A model generated the notes under the pieces. That model was not told the DNA's origin. It worked only from the letters and a program-made list of their open reading frames with translations, and did no database searches. DNA of 64,000 nucleotides, from positions 36,650 through 100,649 of the forward strand of contig CAWGPY010000008.1 of NCBI GenBank assembly GCA_963824595.1. The letters are read 5' to 3'. The translations under genes were made by a program, and so were the position numbers. Shown in pieces: positions 15,890 through 24,270 of the stretch. Origin of the DNA: Cybelea sp963824595 (GTDB lineage: Bacteria > Vulcanimicrobiota > Vulcanimicrobiia > Vulcanimicrobiales > Vulcanimicrobiaceae). Numbering within the stretch: the stretch's first letter is position 1; every line of letters begins with the position of its first letter.

Positions 15890-17715
15890 GGCCGCGTCAT
15901 CGCCTCGATGTATTCCATAAGTTCGGCCGCCGACTCGCGAATGGACTGTTTGGTCGTATCGACCCTGATGTCGGGGTTCTCGGGGACGTCGTACGGCGAC
16001 GATATTCCCGTGAACCGCGGAATCTCGCCGGCCCGCGCCCGTTTGTAGTGTCCTTTGACGTCGCGCCCTTCCGCGGTCTTGAGGTCGCACGAAACGTAGA
16101 CCTCGTGGAAGCCGCCGGGGTAGGACGCTCGCGCTTTGGCCCGGTCGTCGGCGAAGGGTGAGATCAGCGCGCAGACTACCACGAATCCCCCGTCCGCAAG
16201 CACCGCCGCGACCGCAGCCGTCCGGCGCACGTTCTCCGTTCGGTCTTCCTCGGAGAACCCGAGGTCAACGTTCAACGACGTGCGCAGGGTGTCCCCGTCG
16301 AGGACGTAGACGTGGCGCCCCCGGTCGAACAGCATTCGCTGGACCGCCATTGCAAGCGTTGACTTGCCCGCACTCGGCAGACCGGTCAGCCAGAAGACGC
16401 CGCCCTTGTGCCCGTTTCGCGCGAACCGTTCCGCCGGCACCACCGAGGAAACTTGCGCGATCACGTCGGTCGCGCCTTCCGAGCGCGGCCGCCCGATCAC
16501 CGCGCGCACGCGGCCGCCGGCTACGACGTTGGTGCCGTGGAGCAGCACGAACTTCCCGATGCTGGTGGTGTCCAGTTCCTCGTCGGCCGCGATGAGCTCC
16601 CGCGACGCGAGCGTGACGACGCCGACGTCGCCCTTCGCGAGCGTGTCGCCGGGCTTGCCGGCCAGCGAGTCCGGGTCGACGATTTCGTCAATGCGCTGCA
16701 ACGTGACCGGAACCTCGCGCGTGCCGATTCGCAGACGCAGCGTCTCGCCGGCCATCACCGGATCGGCGCCGAGCCACACGACCGTCGCCTGGAGCACGTG
16801 GCCGAGCGACGGCCCGTCGCCGGGATAACTCGCCACCGCCCCGCGGTCGACGAAGATGCGCTCGTCGAGACCGATGGCGACGGCGTCGCCCGCACGGGCC
16901 TCGTTGACGACCTGCGGCCAGCGATGGATGGCCGTTACCACGGCGTCGGTCTGCAGCGGCCAAAACACGACGCGCTCGCCCGAGCGCAGCGTTCCGGCCT
17001 CGATGCGTCCCGCGACGACGCGGTTGCCCTCGCGGCGATACACGTCTTGCACGATGAATCGCAACGGCCCGCCGGCGTGCGGCGTATACGGCTGGATGCG
17101 CTCCAGCGCCTCGAGCAGCGTGGCGCCCTTCCACCAGCTCCAGCGCTTGCTGCCGATCGCGATGTTGTCGCCGTCGCGCGCGGCGACCGGAATGATGTCG
17201 AGCGGCGTCACGCCGAGCTGCTCTAAGAACGCGCGCACCTCGTCGCGCCGCTGCACGAAGGCCGTCTCCGGCTCCTTCGGCAGATCGAGCTTGTTGATCG
17301 CGACGAGCACCTCTTTGAAGCCGAACCATTGAAGGAACAGGGCCTGCCGGCGCGTCTGCTGCGTGATGCCCTCGTCGGCGGCCACGACCATGATCGCGGA
17401 GTCCACTTCCGACGCGCCCGTCAAGAGGTTGCGGATGAGCTCGCGATGCCCCGGGGCGTCCACGAACACGTAGTCGCGGTCCGGCATTCGCAGCCAGATG
17501 CGCGAAATGTCGAGCGTGATCGCCTGATCGCGTTCCAGCTGGAAGGCGTCGAGCAAGAAAGAATACTCGATCGGCACGCCGCGCTTGTCGCTCGAGCTCT
17601 GCAGCTCTTCGAGCCTCTTCGCGGTGACTTGACCGAGATCGACCAGCATTCTGCCGAGGATCGTCGACTTGCCAGCGTCGACGTCCCCCACCATGACTAT
17701 CCGAACTTGTCTCAC
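15886..17715 (-). CDS. cysNC: Bifunctional sulfate adenylyltransferase subunit 1 / adenylylsulfate kinase
   Basis: Activates sulfate to APS (the GTPase CysN half drives CysD) and phosphorylates APS to PAPS (CysC half). 609 aa. CysN GTPase motifs: GDVDAGKST (residues 10-18), DAPGH, NKLD. After translation-factor-like beta-barrel domains, CysC begins near residue 440 with WLTGLPSAGKSTLA, then LDGDTLR and the APS-kinase sequence FSEEDRTENVRR. The GTG at 17715 overlaps the cysD stop (GTGA). No PAPS reductase or sulfite reductase is in the window. Confidence 0.95.
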   Translation of the reverse strand: MRQVRIVMVGDVDAGKSTILGRMLVDLGQVTAKRLEELQSSSDKRGVPIEYSFLLDAFQLERDQAITLDISRIWLRMPDRDYVFVDAPGHRELIRNLLTGASEVDSAIMVVAADEGITQQTRRQALFLQWFGFKEVLVAINKLDLPKEPETAFVQRRDEVRAFLEQLGVTPLDIIPVAARDGDNIAIGSKRWSWWKGATLLEALERIQPYTPHAGGPLRFIVQDVYRREGNRVVAGRIEAGTLRSGERVVFWPLQTDAVVTAIHRWPQVVNEARAGDAVAIGLDERIFVDRGAVASYPGDGPSLGHVLQATVVWLGADPVMAGETLRLRIGTREVPVTLQRIDEIVDPDSLAGKPGDTLAKGDVGVVTLASRELIAADEELDTTSIGKFVLLHGTNVVAGGRVRAVIGRPRSEGATDVIAQVSSVVPAERFARNGHKGGVFWLTGLPSAGKSTLAMAVQRMLFDRGRHVYVLDGDTLRTSLNVDLGFSEEDRTENVRRTAAVAAVLADGGFVVVCALISPFADDRAKARASYPGGFHEVYVSCDLKTAEGRDVKGHYKRARAGEIPRFTGISSPYDVPENPDIRVDTTKQSIRESAAELMEYIEAMTRP

Positions 17716-18521
17716 ATGTATCCCGTCGTGCGGAGCCTCTCGAAAGCATCTTCGCTTTCGTGATCCATAGTGCGTCCCGCTCGTTCCGGCTCGCGAGTCT
17801 TCTCCAGTTCCGAGATCACGTCGTCGAGCGTTTCCGCCGTGCTCTCGATCGGAACCGTGATATTGCTCTCACCCAGCGAGCGGAACCGCATCCCGTTGCG
17901 CGCCAGATAGAGCGGCACGTACGGAATGTTCTCGCGGCGCGTGTAGCGCCAGATGTCGAGTTCGGTCCAGTGTAAGAGCGGGTGAATCCGCACGTGCGCG
18001 CCGTCCGGCACTTCGTACGGAAAGAAATCCCACAGCTCGGGCGGCTGCGTGCGAGGGTCCCACGAGCCGTCGGCGTTGCGCGGGCTGAAGATGCGCTCCT
18101 TGGCTCGGATCGCCTGCTCGTCGCGGCGGATGCCCAAGATGATGCCGCGGTAGCCCTCGCGGGAGATCAGCGCGCGCAGCCCGGCCGTCTTGCGCGCGGC
18201 GTGGCGCGCGGCCGGCGGCAGCGTCGGATCGACGGTGCTCTCGGGGGGGCAGATCTCGTTATGCGCGGGTAGATTCCATTCGCGGACGAGCCAGTCGCGA
18301 AACTCGTAAACCTCCGGAAACTCGAGGCCCGTGTCGAGCAGCGCGAGCTGAAACGGAACCTCGCCCAGGAAGGCCTTGCGAACCATCCAGAGCAGCGCCG
18401 TCGAGTCTTTTCCGATCGACCAGAGCATGCAGAGCGGCGAAACGCACGAGAACGCTTCGCGCAAAATATAGATTGTTCGGGACTCGAGTACGTCGAGATC
18501 CGAGTCGGTTGCGGTCGGCAT
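17712..18521 (-). CDS. cysD: Sulfate adenylyltransferase subunit 2
   Basis: ATP-pyrophosphatase-fold subunit that forms APS from ATP and sulfate with CysN. 269 aa. The PP-loop is SIGKDST (about residues 36-42), then LDTGLEFPEVYEFRD, ILGIRRDEQAIRAKERIFS, HPLLHWTELDIWRY, and the C-terminal MRFRSLGESNITVPIES. The ATG shares a base with the csrA stop (TGATG). No strong ribosome-binding site precedes it, which suggests translation depends on csrA being read. Confidence 0.95.
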   Translation of the reverse strand: MPTATDSDLDVLESRTIYILREAFSCVSPLCMLWSIGKDSTALLWMVRKAFLGEVPFQLALLDTGLEFPEVYEFRDWLVREWNLPAHNEICPPESTVDPTLPPAARHAARKTAGLRALISREGYRGIILGIRRDEQAIRAKERIFSPRNADGSWDPRTQPPELWDFFPYEVPDGAHVRIHPLLHWTELDIWRYTRRENIPYVPLYLARNGMRFRSLGESNITVPIESTAETLDDVISELEKTREPERAGRTMDHESEDAFERLRTTGYM

Positions 18522-18757
18522 CAGGAGGGGTTATCGGCCTCGGTCATCGCTTTTCCTACCGCCCCGCGCTCGTCGGACGGCGCGCCGATTGGCGTCGTCC
18601 GGTGGATCTCGGAGAAAACTTCGAAGCGGTGCACCGGCACGTCGCGCGGCGCCTCGATGCCGAGCTTTACCTGATCGCGGTCCAATCCCACCACCAAGAT
18701 ACGTATGTCGCTTCCGATCATGATGGACTGATTGGCCTTGCGGCTAAGTACGAGCAT
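18521..18757 (-). CDS. csrA: Carbon storage regulator CsrA
   Basis: Homodimeric RNA-binding protein that blocks or exposes ribosome-binding sites by binding GGA-containing hairpins. 78 aa. MLVLSRKANQSIMIG at the N-terminus and VKLGIEAPRDVPVHR around residues 31-45 include the RNA-contacting residues. About 15-20 residues of extra tail follow the usual core. ATG 18757 has a strong AAGGAGG. It is the first gene of the sulfate-assimilation operon, an unusual place for csrA, which more often lies near flagellar genes. Confidence 0.93.
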   Translation of the reverse strand: MLVLSRKANQSIMIGSDIRILVVGLDRDQVKLGIEAPRDVPVHRFEVFSEIHRTTPIGAPSDERGAVGKAMTEADNPS

Positions 18758-18860
18758 GACGCCCTCCTTGGCTGGCCGTAGCGCTGGAAAGCGTGCCTTT
18801 TTCGCGCGGGAGGCTTCGGCCGCCTCCGCACGCAATCGGGGACGCTCGGAGGAACGTCTG

Positions 18861-19229
18861 ATGGTCAAAGATATCGCCTTTTTCGCCTACTCCGTGCGCG
18901 ACGTGCCGCGAGCGCGGGCCTTCTACGGCGAGACGCTGGGGCTGACGCCGGGCGACTCGTTCGGCGATCACTGGGTAGAGTTCGACGTCGGGAACGCCAC
19001 GTTCGGCATCGGCAACGGCGAGGGGCTCGGCTTCGAGCCGGGCGCTTCCAACGGTGCGGCATTCGAAGTCGACGACCTCCACGCGATGCGCGAGCGGCTG
19101 ACGGCGGCGGGCGTCGAGGTCGGCGAGGTCCACGAGTTTCCGGGCTGCGTTACGACCTTCGCGCGCGATCCCGAGGGGAACCGTTTCGCGCTGCACCAGC
19201 GCAAGCTTGCAAGCGAGTCCGTGCCTTAA
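18861..19229 (+). CDS. VOC-superfamily (glyoxalase/bleomycin-resistance fold) protein
   Basis: 122 aa, one VOC module pair: IAFFAYSVRDVPRARAFYGE opens the first beta-alpha-beta unit and DPEGNRFALHQRK closes the last. HWVEFD and the terminal FALHQ could supply metal ligands. The reaction cannot be told from sequence; the family includes dioxygenases, isomerases and binding proteins. GGAGG eight bases upstream supports ATG 18861. It is divergent from csrA, and its stop overlaps the convergent ABC gene by four bases. Confidence 0.85.
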   Translation: MVKDIAFFAYSVRDVPRARAFYGETLGLTPGDSFGDHWVEFDVGNATFGIGNGEGLGFEPGASNGAAFEVDDLHAMRERLTAAGVEVGEVHEFPGCVTTFARDPEGNRFALHQRKLASESVP

Positions 19230-20977
19230 GTTCTATTAAATTGCGCCGCGTGCAGCCGCGCGTAGGCGCCGCCTTTTGCAAGCAACTCGTCGTGCGTTCC
19301 GATCTCAACCACGCGGCCGCCTTCCACGAACAGCACTTTATTCGCGCGGCGCACCGTCGAGAGGCGGTGAGCGATGATCAGCGTCGTGCGCCCCGGCAAG
19401 AGCCGGTCGAGCGCCTCTTCGATCATGGCCTCCGAGTGGCTGTCGAGCGCGCTCGTCGCTTCGTCGAGGATCAGAATCCGGGGATCGCGCAGCACCGCCC
19501 GCGCGATGGCGATCCGCTGACGCTCGCCGCCCGATAGCCGGACCCCGCGCTCGCCGACCTCCGTGGCGTACCCGTCCGGAAAGCTTTGCACGAACTCGTC
19601 GACGTTGGCATCGCGCGCCGCCGTCCGCACCTGCTCGTCGGTCGCTTCGATGCGGCCGTAGCGGATGTTATCGAGAATCGAGCCGCGGAACAGCTGAACG
19701 TCCTGCGGAACGATCGCGATCGCCGAGCGCAGGTCGGAGAGGCGAATGCAGGCGATGTCGATCCCGTCGAGCAGCACGCGCCCCTGCTGCGGAACGTAGA
19801 AGCGCGGCACGAGGTTGACGATCGTGGTCTTGCCGGCACCGGAGGGCCCCACCAGCGCCACGATCTCGCCCGCCTCGATCGTCGCGTTGACGTCGCGGAG
19901 CGCCGGCGCGTCGCCGCTCTTATAGCGGAAGGTGACGCCGGCGTACTCGATGCGGCCGCGCACCGCGGGCAGCGCGATCGCGCCCGGCGGATCGCTCACC
20001 TCCACCGGAAGATCCAGCAGCTCGAAGACGCGCCCCGCGCCGACCAGCGCCTTGCTGATATCCCCGAAGAATGCCGCAACGCGGTTCATCGGGTTCATCA
20101 GGTTCACCAGCAGTCCCCAATACATGAAGACCTTTCCCGTGTCCAGCCTGCCGACCAAGACCTCGCGGACCGAAAGCCACATGATGGCGACGACCGCCGC
20201 CACCATGATGGTGGAGATCACGAGCGGCTGCGTCTGGATGAACTGCGTCAGCTTCATGTAAGCGCCGAAGAAATCGTCGTTGCGCCGCTGGAACCGGGCT
20301 ACCTCGAACTCCTCGCGGCCGAACGACTTGACGACGCGCTGGCCCTGTAGGACCTCCGACAAGTTGGCGGTCAGGTCGGCGATCCGCTGCTGCGCGCGGT
20401 GAGTGCCTGCCGAGATGAGGCGCTGGAAGTTCGAGACGGCGAACGAGACGACCGGCGCGACGAGCACCAGCGAGAGCGTCAGCAGCCAATCGAGATAGAT
20501 CATCGTCGCAAATGACGAGACGAACGTGGCGAGCGCGACGACGAGCTGCGGAACGGAGACGCTCACCGCGTCGATCATGATCTGGAGGTCGGTGGCGAAC
20601 CGGGCGATCAGCTCGCCCGGGCGCCACTTGTCGAACTCCCCGAGGGGCAGTTTCAGCAGACGGTCGAAGAGGCGCACGCGCAGCCGCGCGACCAAGTTCT
20701 GGCCGCTCCAAGCGGTGAGATACGTCTGCCCGTAGATGGCCGCGTTGGTCAGGACGAGCGCGATGGAGGTCATGCCGAGCGACAGGTAGAGCGCGTTGAG
20801 GTCGGGCGACCGGCCATGCTGGGGAACGAGGACCTGGTTGATGATGATCCGGAACGCCAGCGGCGGGACGATGGAAAGCACTCCCGCGACCACGCCCAAC
20901 GTCATCGCGAGAGCCAGGCGCGGATAGTACGGGCGCGCTTCGCGGGCCAGGCGCCCCAGGATGGACCGGCGGCTCAT
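19226..20977 (-). CDS. ABC exporter, fused permease and ATPase (MsbA-like)
   Basis: Half-transporter, 583 aa, working as a homodimer in the inner membrane. Six transmembrane helices in the first ~320 residues include the family segment RLRVRLFDRLLKLPLGEFDK. The ATPase has Walker A GPSGAGKTT (about 377-385), Q-loop VPQDVQLFRG, signature LSGGERQR, Walker B ILILDEATSALD and H-loop IIAHRLSTV. The best-known relatives flip lipids or lipid A, but the substrate is not known here. ATG 20977 is preferred to an in-frame TTG at 21055 that collides with the divergent gene's start. Confidence 0.92.
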   Translation of the reverse strand: MSRRSILGRLAREARPYYPRLALAMTLGVVAGVLSIVPPLAFRIIINQVLVPQHGRSPDLNALYLSLGMTSIALVLTNAAIYGQTYLTAWSGQNLVARLRVRLFDRLLKLPLGEFDKWRPGELIARFATDLQIMIDAVSVSVPQLVVALATFVSSFATMIYLDWLLTLSLVLVAPVVSFAVSNFQRLISAGTHRAQQRIADLTANLSEVLQGQRVVKSFGREEFEVARFQRRNDDFFGAYMKLTQFIQTQPLVISTIMVAAVVAIMWLSVREVLVGRLDTGKVFMYWGLLVNLMNPMNRVAAFFGDISKALVGAGRVFELLDLPVEVSDPPGAIALPAVRGRIEYAGVTFRYKSGDAPALRDVNATIEAGEIVALVGPSGAGKTTIVNLVPRFYVPQQGRVLLDGIDIACIRLSDLRSAIAIVPQDVQLFRGSILDNIRYGRIEATDEQVRTAARDANVDEFVQSFPDGYATEVGERGVRLSGGERQRIAIARAVLRDPRILILDEATSALDSHSEAMIEEALDRLLPGRTTLIIAHRLSTVRRANKVLFVEGGRVVEIGTHDELLAKGGAYARLHAAQFNRT

Positions 20978-21075
20978 CGGCGGCACGGTCTTGCCGTCGT
21001 CGCCGGATGAAACCTCCCCCGATGCGCCCCGGTACGTGAAGGTGGCAAAAGCCAATGGAGGATTGCGAGAGTTTC

Positions 21076-21648
21076 ATGGACTGCTATTTCCACTCGAACG
21101 TACCGTCGATGGCGCGCTGCGCCGACTGCGGGAAGCCGATTTGCGCGACCTGCCGCGACGAGCGCGGCACGTGTCCGGGCTGTCGCCTCGCGGCCAAGGT
21201 CGAGGCCGCCACGACGACGCGCCAGCAGATTCCCGGCCAGGTCCCCCCGCGGCCGGCCCCCGCCAGCGTCCGCGGCAAAGTCACGATCGCCGTGCCGACG
21301 GATCCGGTCGAGTCTCGAGCGCTGGTTGCGCTCGGATATCCGCTGTGGCCGCTCGCGCTGCTCTCGCTGCTCGACCGCAAACAGTCGCGCGGCCTGCGGC
21401 GCCAGGCGCTTCAGGCGCTCGGCTTCAACGCCGGCTTCTGGGGCTTCGGCACGCTGCTCTGGCTCATCGCTCAGGTGCCCTTCATGGGCTTCTCGGCGTG
21501 GGTGCTGCTACCGCTGCTTCCGATACTCTTCCTGATCGCAAGCGTGTACTACGGCATCAAGACCTGGAACGGCGACGAAGTTCGCGTGCCGGTGGTGAGC
21601 AGCTGGATCGAAGAGCGATATCCTCAAGAGGACGCGAACGCGCGGTAG
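21076..21648 (+). CDS. B-box-like zinc-binding protein with DUF4870-type membrane domain
   Basis: 190 aa. The N-terminus CYFHSNVPSMARCADCGKPI, followed by CATCR and CPGC, has the Cys/His spacing of bacterial B-box-like zinc fingers. A Pro-rich linker leads to a membrane part (from about residue 85) with three hydrophobic stretches and RRQALQALGFN, resembling DUF4870/Tic20-like proteins. ATG 21076 is chosen since relatives begin just before the first Cys; an in-frame ATG lies at 21055. Function unknown. The 3' end overlaps the convergent photolyase by 25 bases. Confidence 0.75.
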   Translation: MDCYFHSNVPSMARCADCGKPICATCRDERGTCPGCRLAAKVEAATTTRQQIPGQVPPRPAPASVRGKVTIAVPTDPVESRALVALGYPLWPLALLSLLDRKQSRGLRRQALQALGFNAGFWGFGTLLWLIAQVPFMGFSAWVLLPLLPILFLIASVYYGIKTWNGDEVRVPVVSSWIEERYPQEDANAR

Positions 21649-23054
21649 CGGCGCAGAAACGAACGCGCCGCAACGGCGTGATCGACCGCCGGCGCCGGAT
21701 ACTCGGCGCCGGCGTAGAGATCGAGAGCGAGTTGCGGCGTCGCCTGGGTGCGTCCGTGCCACACGTCAACCGGCACGTTGCGTAGCTCCGGAACCCACTG
21801 CCGCACGTACGCGCCGGCGGGGTCGTACCGCCGCCGCTGCCGTTCGGGATTGTAAATCCGAGGATACTGCGCCATATCCGCGCCGACGCCCGCGATCCAC
21901 TGCCAGTTGCCGGTCGCGAGTGCCGCATCGTCCTCGACGAGCCAGCGATTCCACTCCTCGCGACCCACGCGCCAATCCACCCCCAAATCGAAGCACAGCC
22001 ACGACGCGGCGACGGCCCGCACGTGCGGATGCATCCATCCCGTCGCGCGCAGCTGCCGAACCCCGGCATCCACGAGCGGATATCCGGTCTTGCCGGATCG
22101 CCACGCCTCGAGGGCCGGATGCTCGGTGGCCCACCGGAAGCCGCGCATCTTCTCCTGCAGCGGGTCGTCGGCCGTTTGCGGATGGAACCATCCGAGCTGA
22201 AGGAAGAAATCCCGGCGCGCCAACGCGCGCAAGAACAGCCGCAACGACTGCCGCTCTTCGCTGAGCGCAAACGGGTCGCCGAGCCGTTCGCGCACGCGTT
22301 GCACGACGTAGCGCGCGGAAATGGTCCCGAACGAGAGATGCGGCGCCAGATGCGACGTGCGATCGTCCGACGGCAGCGTCGCAGCAAACGAGTACTGCGC
22401 GGCGCCGTCGCGAAGGAATCGCTCGAAGCCGCGGCGCGCGTGGGCCGGTCCCGCGTCGCCGGCCGCCGTGCCGGCGCCGCCGAACTCGGCCGGCGACGGC
22501 AGCGGGTCGCCGCTCAGCCCGGCGTTCTCGAAACGCAGCAGCAGCGGCTGTTCGTGCGACGCGATCGGCAGGCCGCACCAGGCGTCGAAATACGGCGCGA
22601 AGGCGCGGTACCCGGCGCCCTCGGCGGTGCGCACCGCGTCGCTCTCCTCGGGCGCGATCGCGGGTGCGTCGTGCACCACGTGGGCCTCGATTCCGCCTTC
22701 TTCGAGGGCGGACTGGGCGGCGCGATCGCTCGCCATTCCGGCCGCATCGTACGAGGCGCTCCACGCGACGCCGCCGGCGCCGGCTTCACGCGCGACCGCC
22801 GGCAGCGCGCGCCGCGCATCGCCCCGGCGCACGACGAGCCTGGTGCCGCGCTCCGCCAACTCCGCGTCGAGGGCCGCTGCGGCGGCGCAGAAGAACGCCG
22901 CGCGCCGCGGCGATGCCTTCAACTGCCGCTCCAGAATCGGATCGATGAGCAGCACCGGAATCACGTTGGCGCGCGAGGCGGCCGCCGTCAGCCCGGCGTT
23001 GTCGTCGAGACGAAGATCTTTCGCGAAGCAATAAACGAACGGCCCGTCCGCCAT
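21624..23054 (-). CDS. phrB: Deoxyribodipyrimidine photo-lyase
   Basis: Light-driven repair of cyclobutane pyrimidine dimers. 476 aa. An N-terminal alpha/beta antenna domain begins YCFAKDLRLDDNAGL. The helical FAD domain has SHLAPHLSFGTIS, FFLQLGWFHP, GKTGYPLVDAGVRQL, TGWMHPHVR and the NWQWIAGVGAD segment. C-terminal NPERQRRRYDPAGAYVRQWV is a class I photolyase signature. It could alternatively be a closely related cryptochrome, but the residues around the substrate pocket look photolyase-like. Confidence 0.92.
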   Translation of the reverse strand: MADGPFVYCFAKDLRLDDNAGLTAAASRANVIPVLLIDPILERQLKASPRRAAFFCAAAAALDAELAERGTRLVVRRGDARRALPAVAREAGAGGVAWSASYDAAGMASDRAAQSALEEGGIEAHVVHDAPAIAPEESDAVRTAEGAGYRAFAPYFDAWCGLPIASHEQPLLLRFENAGLSGDPLPSPAEFGGAGTAAGDAGPAHARRGFERFLRDGAAQYSFAATLPSDDRTSHLAPHLSFGTISARYVVQRVRERLGDPFALSEERQSLRLFLRALARRDFFLQLGWFHPQTADDPLQEKMRGFRWATEHPALEAWRSGKTGYPLVDAGVRQLRATGWMHPHVRAVAASWLCFDLGVDWRVGREEWNRWLVEDDAALATGNWQWIAGVGADMAQYPRIYNPERQRRRYDPAGAYVRQWVPELRNVPVDVWHGRTQATPQLALDLYAGAEYPAPAVDHAVAARSFLRRYRAFASS

Positions 23055-23107
23055 GGCAGGCCGTTTCTGTCGGGGGGTGCGCTTCCCTCGCCGCGGTTAG
23101 GGAACGT

Positions 23108-23701
23108 CTAGTGCCCGTGCGTTTGCGTGTAGCCCTGATGCAAGGCCGCCCGGCAGACCGCCGCATCGAGGGCGGGATCGCCGGAGCTCTTGGTGATCGT
23201 GCACTGCAGCGCCGTTCCCCGACGATCGACGCCGAGCCGCAGCGCCGCCGTGACGGGCGTCGCCGATTCCACGACGAGCGACTCGGCGCGGCCTTCGCGA
23301 CGCGCCGCGGACTGCGTGCCGAGCGACGCCACCGCGCTCGCCTCGCGCGCCGACACCACGTGCGGACGCTCGGCCACCGTGAGAGGCTTCTGCAGCGCGA
23401 ACGCGCTTCCGATGGCGATCGCGATCGCCGCTGCCGCGGCGGCCCAACCCCACGTGCGACCCGGCGCGCGGCGCCGGACCAGCGCCTTGCGCAGATCGGG
23501 CTCCCACCGCTCGTCGTCGCGCGCGCGCGCCGATACGGACATCACGCGTTCGATCTCGCGCTCGCCGCCGAACGCCTCGAGACACCGCGAACAGGCGGCG
23601 AGGTGCGCGCGATACTCCCCGCGTTCGGACTCCTGCGCCTCGCCGATCGCAATCGCGCCGGCCAGGGTTTCCGCGCGTTCACACTCCGAGCGGGTCATCA
23701 T
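23108..23701 (-). CDS. Anti-sigma factor with TonB-like C-terminal domain
   Basis: 197 aa membrane protein. The N-terminus has a zinc-finger anti-sigma motif (HLAACSRC, His-x3-Cys-x2-Cys, about residues 32-39). One transmembrane helix (WGWAAAAAAIAIAIGSAFAL) follows near residue 85. The exported C-terminus (VDRRGTALQCTITKSSGDPALDAAVCRAAL) looks like the TonB/AgmX C-terminal fold. The ATG overlaps the sigma factor stop (ATGA), the usual arrangement of a cognate pair. It probably holds the sigma factor at the membrane until an envelope signal arrives. Confidence 0.78.
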   Translation of the reverse strand: MMTRSECERAETLAGAIAIGEAQESERGEYRAHLAACSRCLEAFGGEREIERVMSVSARARDDERWEPDLRKALVRRRAPGRTWGWAAAAAAIAIAIGSAFALQKPLTVAERPHVVSAREASAVASLGTQSAARREGRAESLVVESATPVTAALRLGVDRRGTALQCTITKSSGDPALDAAVCRAALHQGYTQTHGH

Positions 23702-24234
23702 CCGTCCATCCCCTCCTTCATCACCGTTCGCAAGACTCGCATCGCCCGGCAGACCCGCTGCCGCACCGCGCTCGACGTCGTGCCGAGAATCGAAGCCGCC
23801 TCGGTCGACGAATATCCCGCGTAGCTGGTCAACAGCAGCGCCGCCGACTGCTCGGGCGGCAGACGCGACAGGGCGAGCTGAAGGTCTACCGACGCGGCGC
23901 TGCGCTCGTCAACGCGCCACGTGCTGCGATCCACCTCGCGATCGAGCGGAAGCATCCGCAGAATCCTCTTGCGACGAAGGAACGAGATCGCTCCGTTCGT
24001 CGCGGCCCGATAGAGCCAGCCCGCGGTCAGCTCGCGCTCCGGATCCGCCTTGAGCATCCGGTACGCCGAGAGGAAGACTTCCTGGCTGAGATCGAGCGCG
24101 ACCTCGGCGTCGCCGACCATGCGGCGCAGATACCGCGCGAGCTTGGTCTGGTACTCGAGCACCAGCGACTCGGCGCGCGCCTGCGCGATCGCGGTCGGAT
24201 CGGCCCTATGGCATGCCTCCACAATTCTCTCCAA
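23698..24234 (-). CDS. ECF-type RNA polymerase sigma factor
   Basis: 178 aa. Region 2: RRMVGDAEVALDLSQEVFLSAYR with the core-binding helix, and a -10-recognition stretch around TAGWLYRAATNGAISFLRR. Region 4: LSRLPPEQSAALLLTSYAGYS followed by a helix-turn-helix with STEAASILGTTSSAVRQRV. The best start is a TTG at 24234; a GTG four codons in is possible. It begins 36 bases after moaA ends, so it may be transcribed with the molybdenum-cofactor operon. The anti-sigma gene overlaps its stop. Confidence 0.9.
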   Translation of the reverse strand: MERIVEACHRADPTAIAQARAESLVLEYQTKLARYLRRMVGDAEVALDLSQEVFLSAYRMLKADPERELTAGWLYRAATNGAISFLRRKRILRMLPLDREVDRSTWRVDERSAASVDLQLALSRLPPEQSAALLLTSYAGYSSTEAASILGTTSSAVRQRVCRAMRVLRTVMKEGMDG

Positions 24235-24270
24235 CGGTCGGTCCCCGCGCCCTGTGACCGGCTCCGCGGC

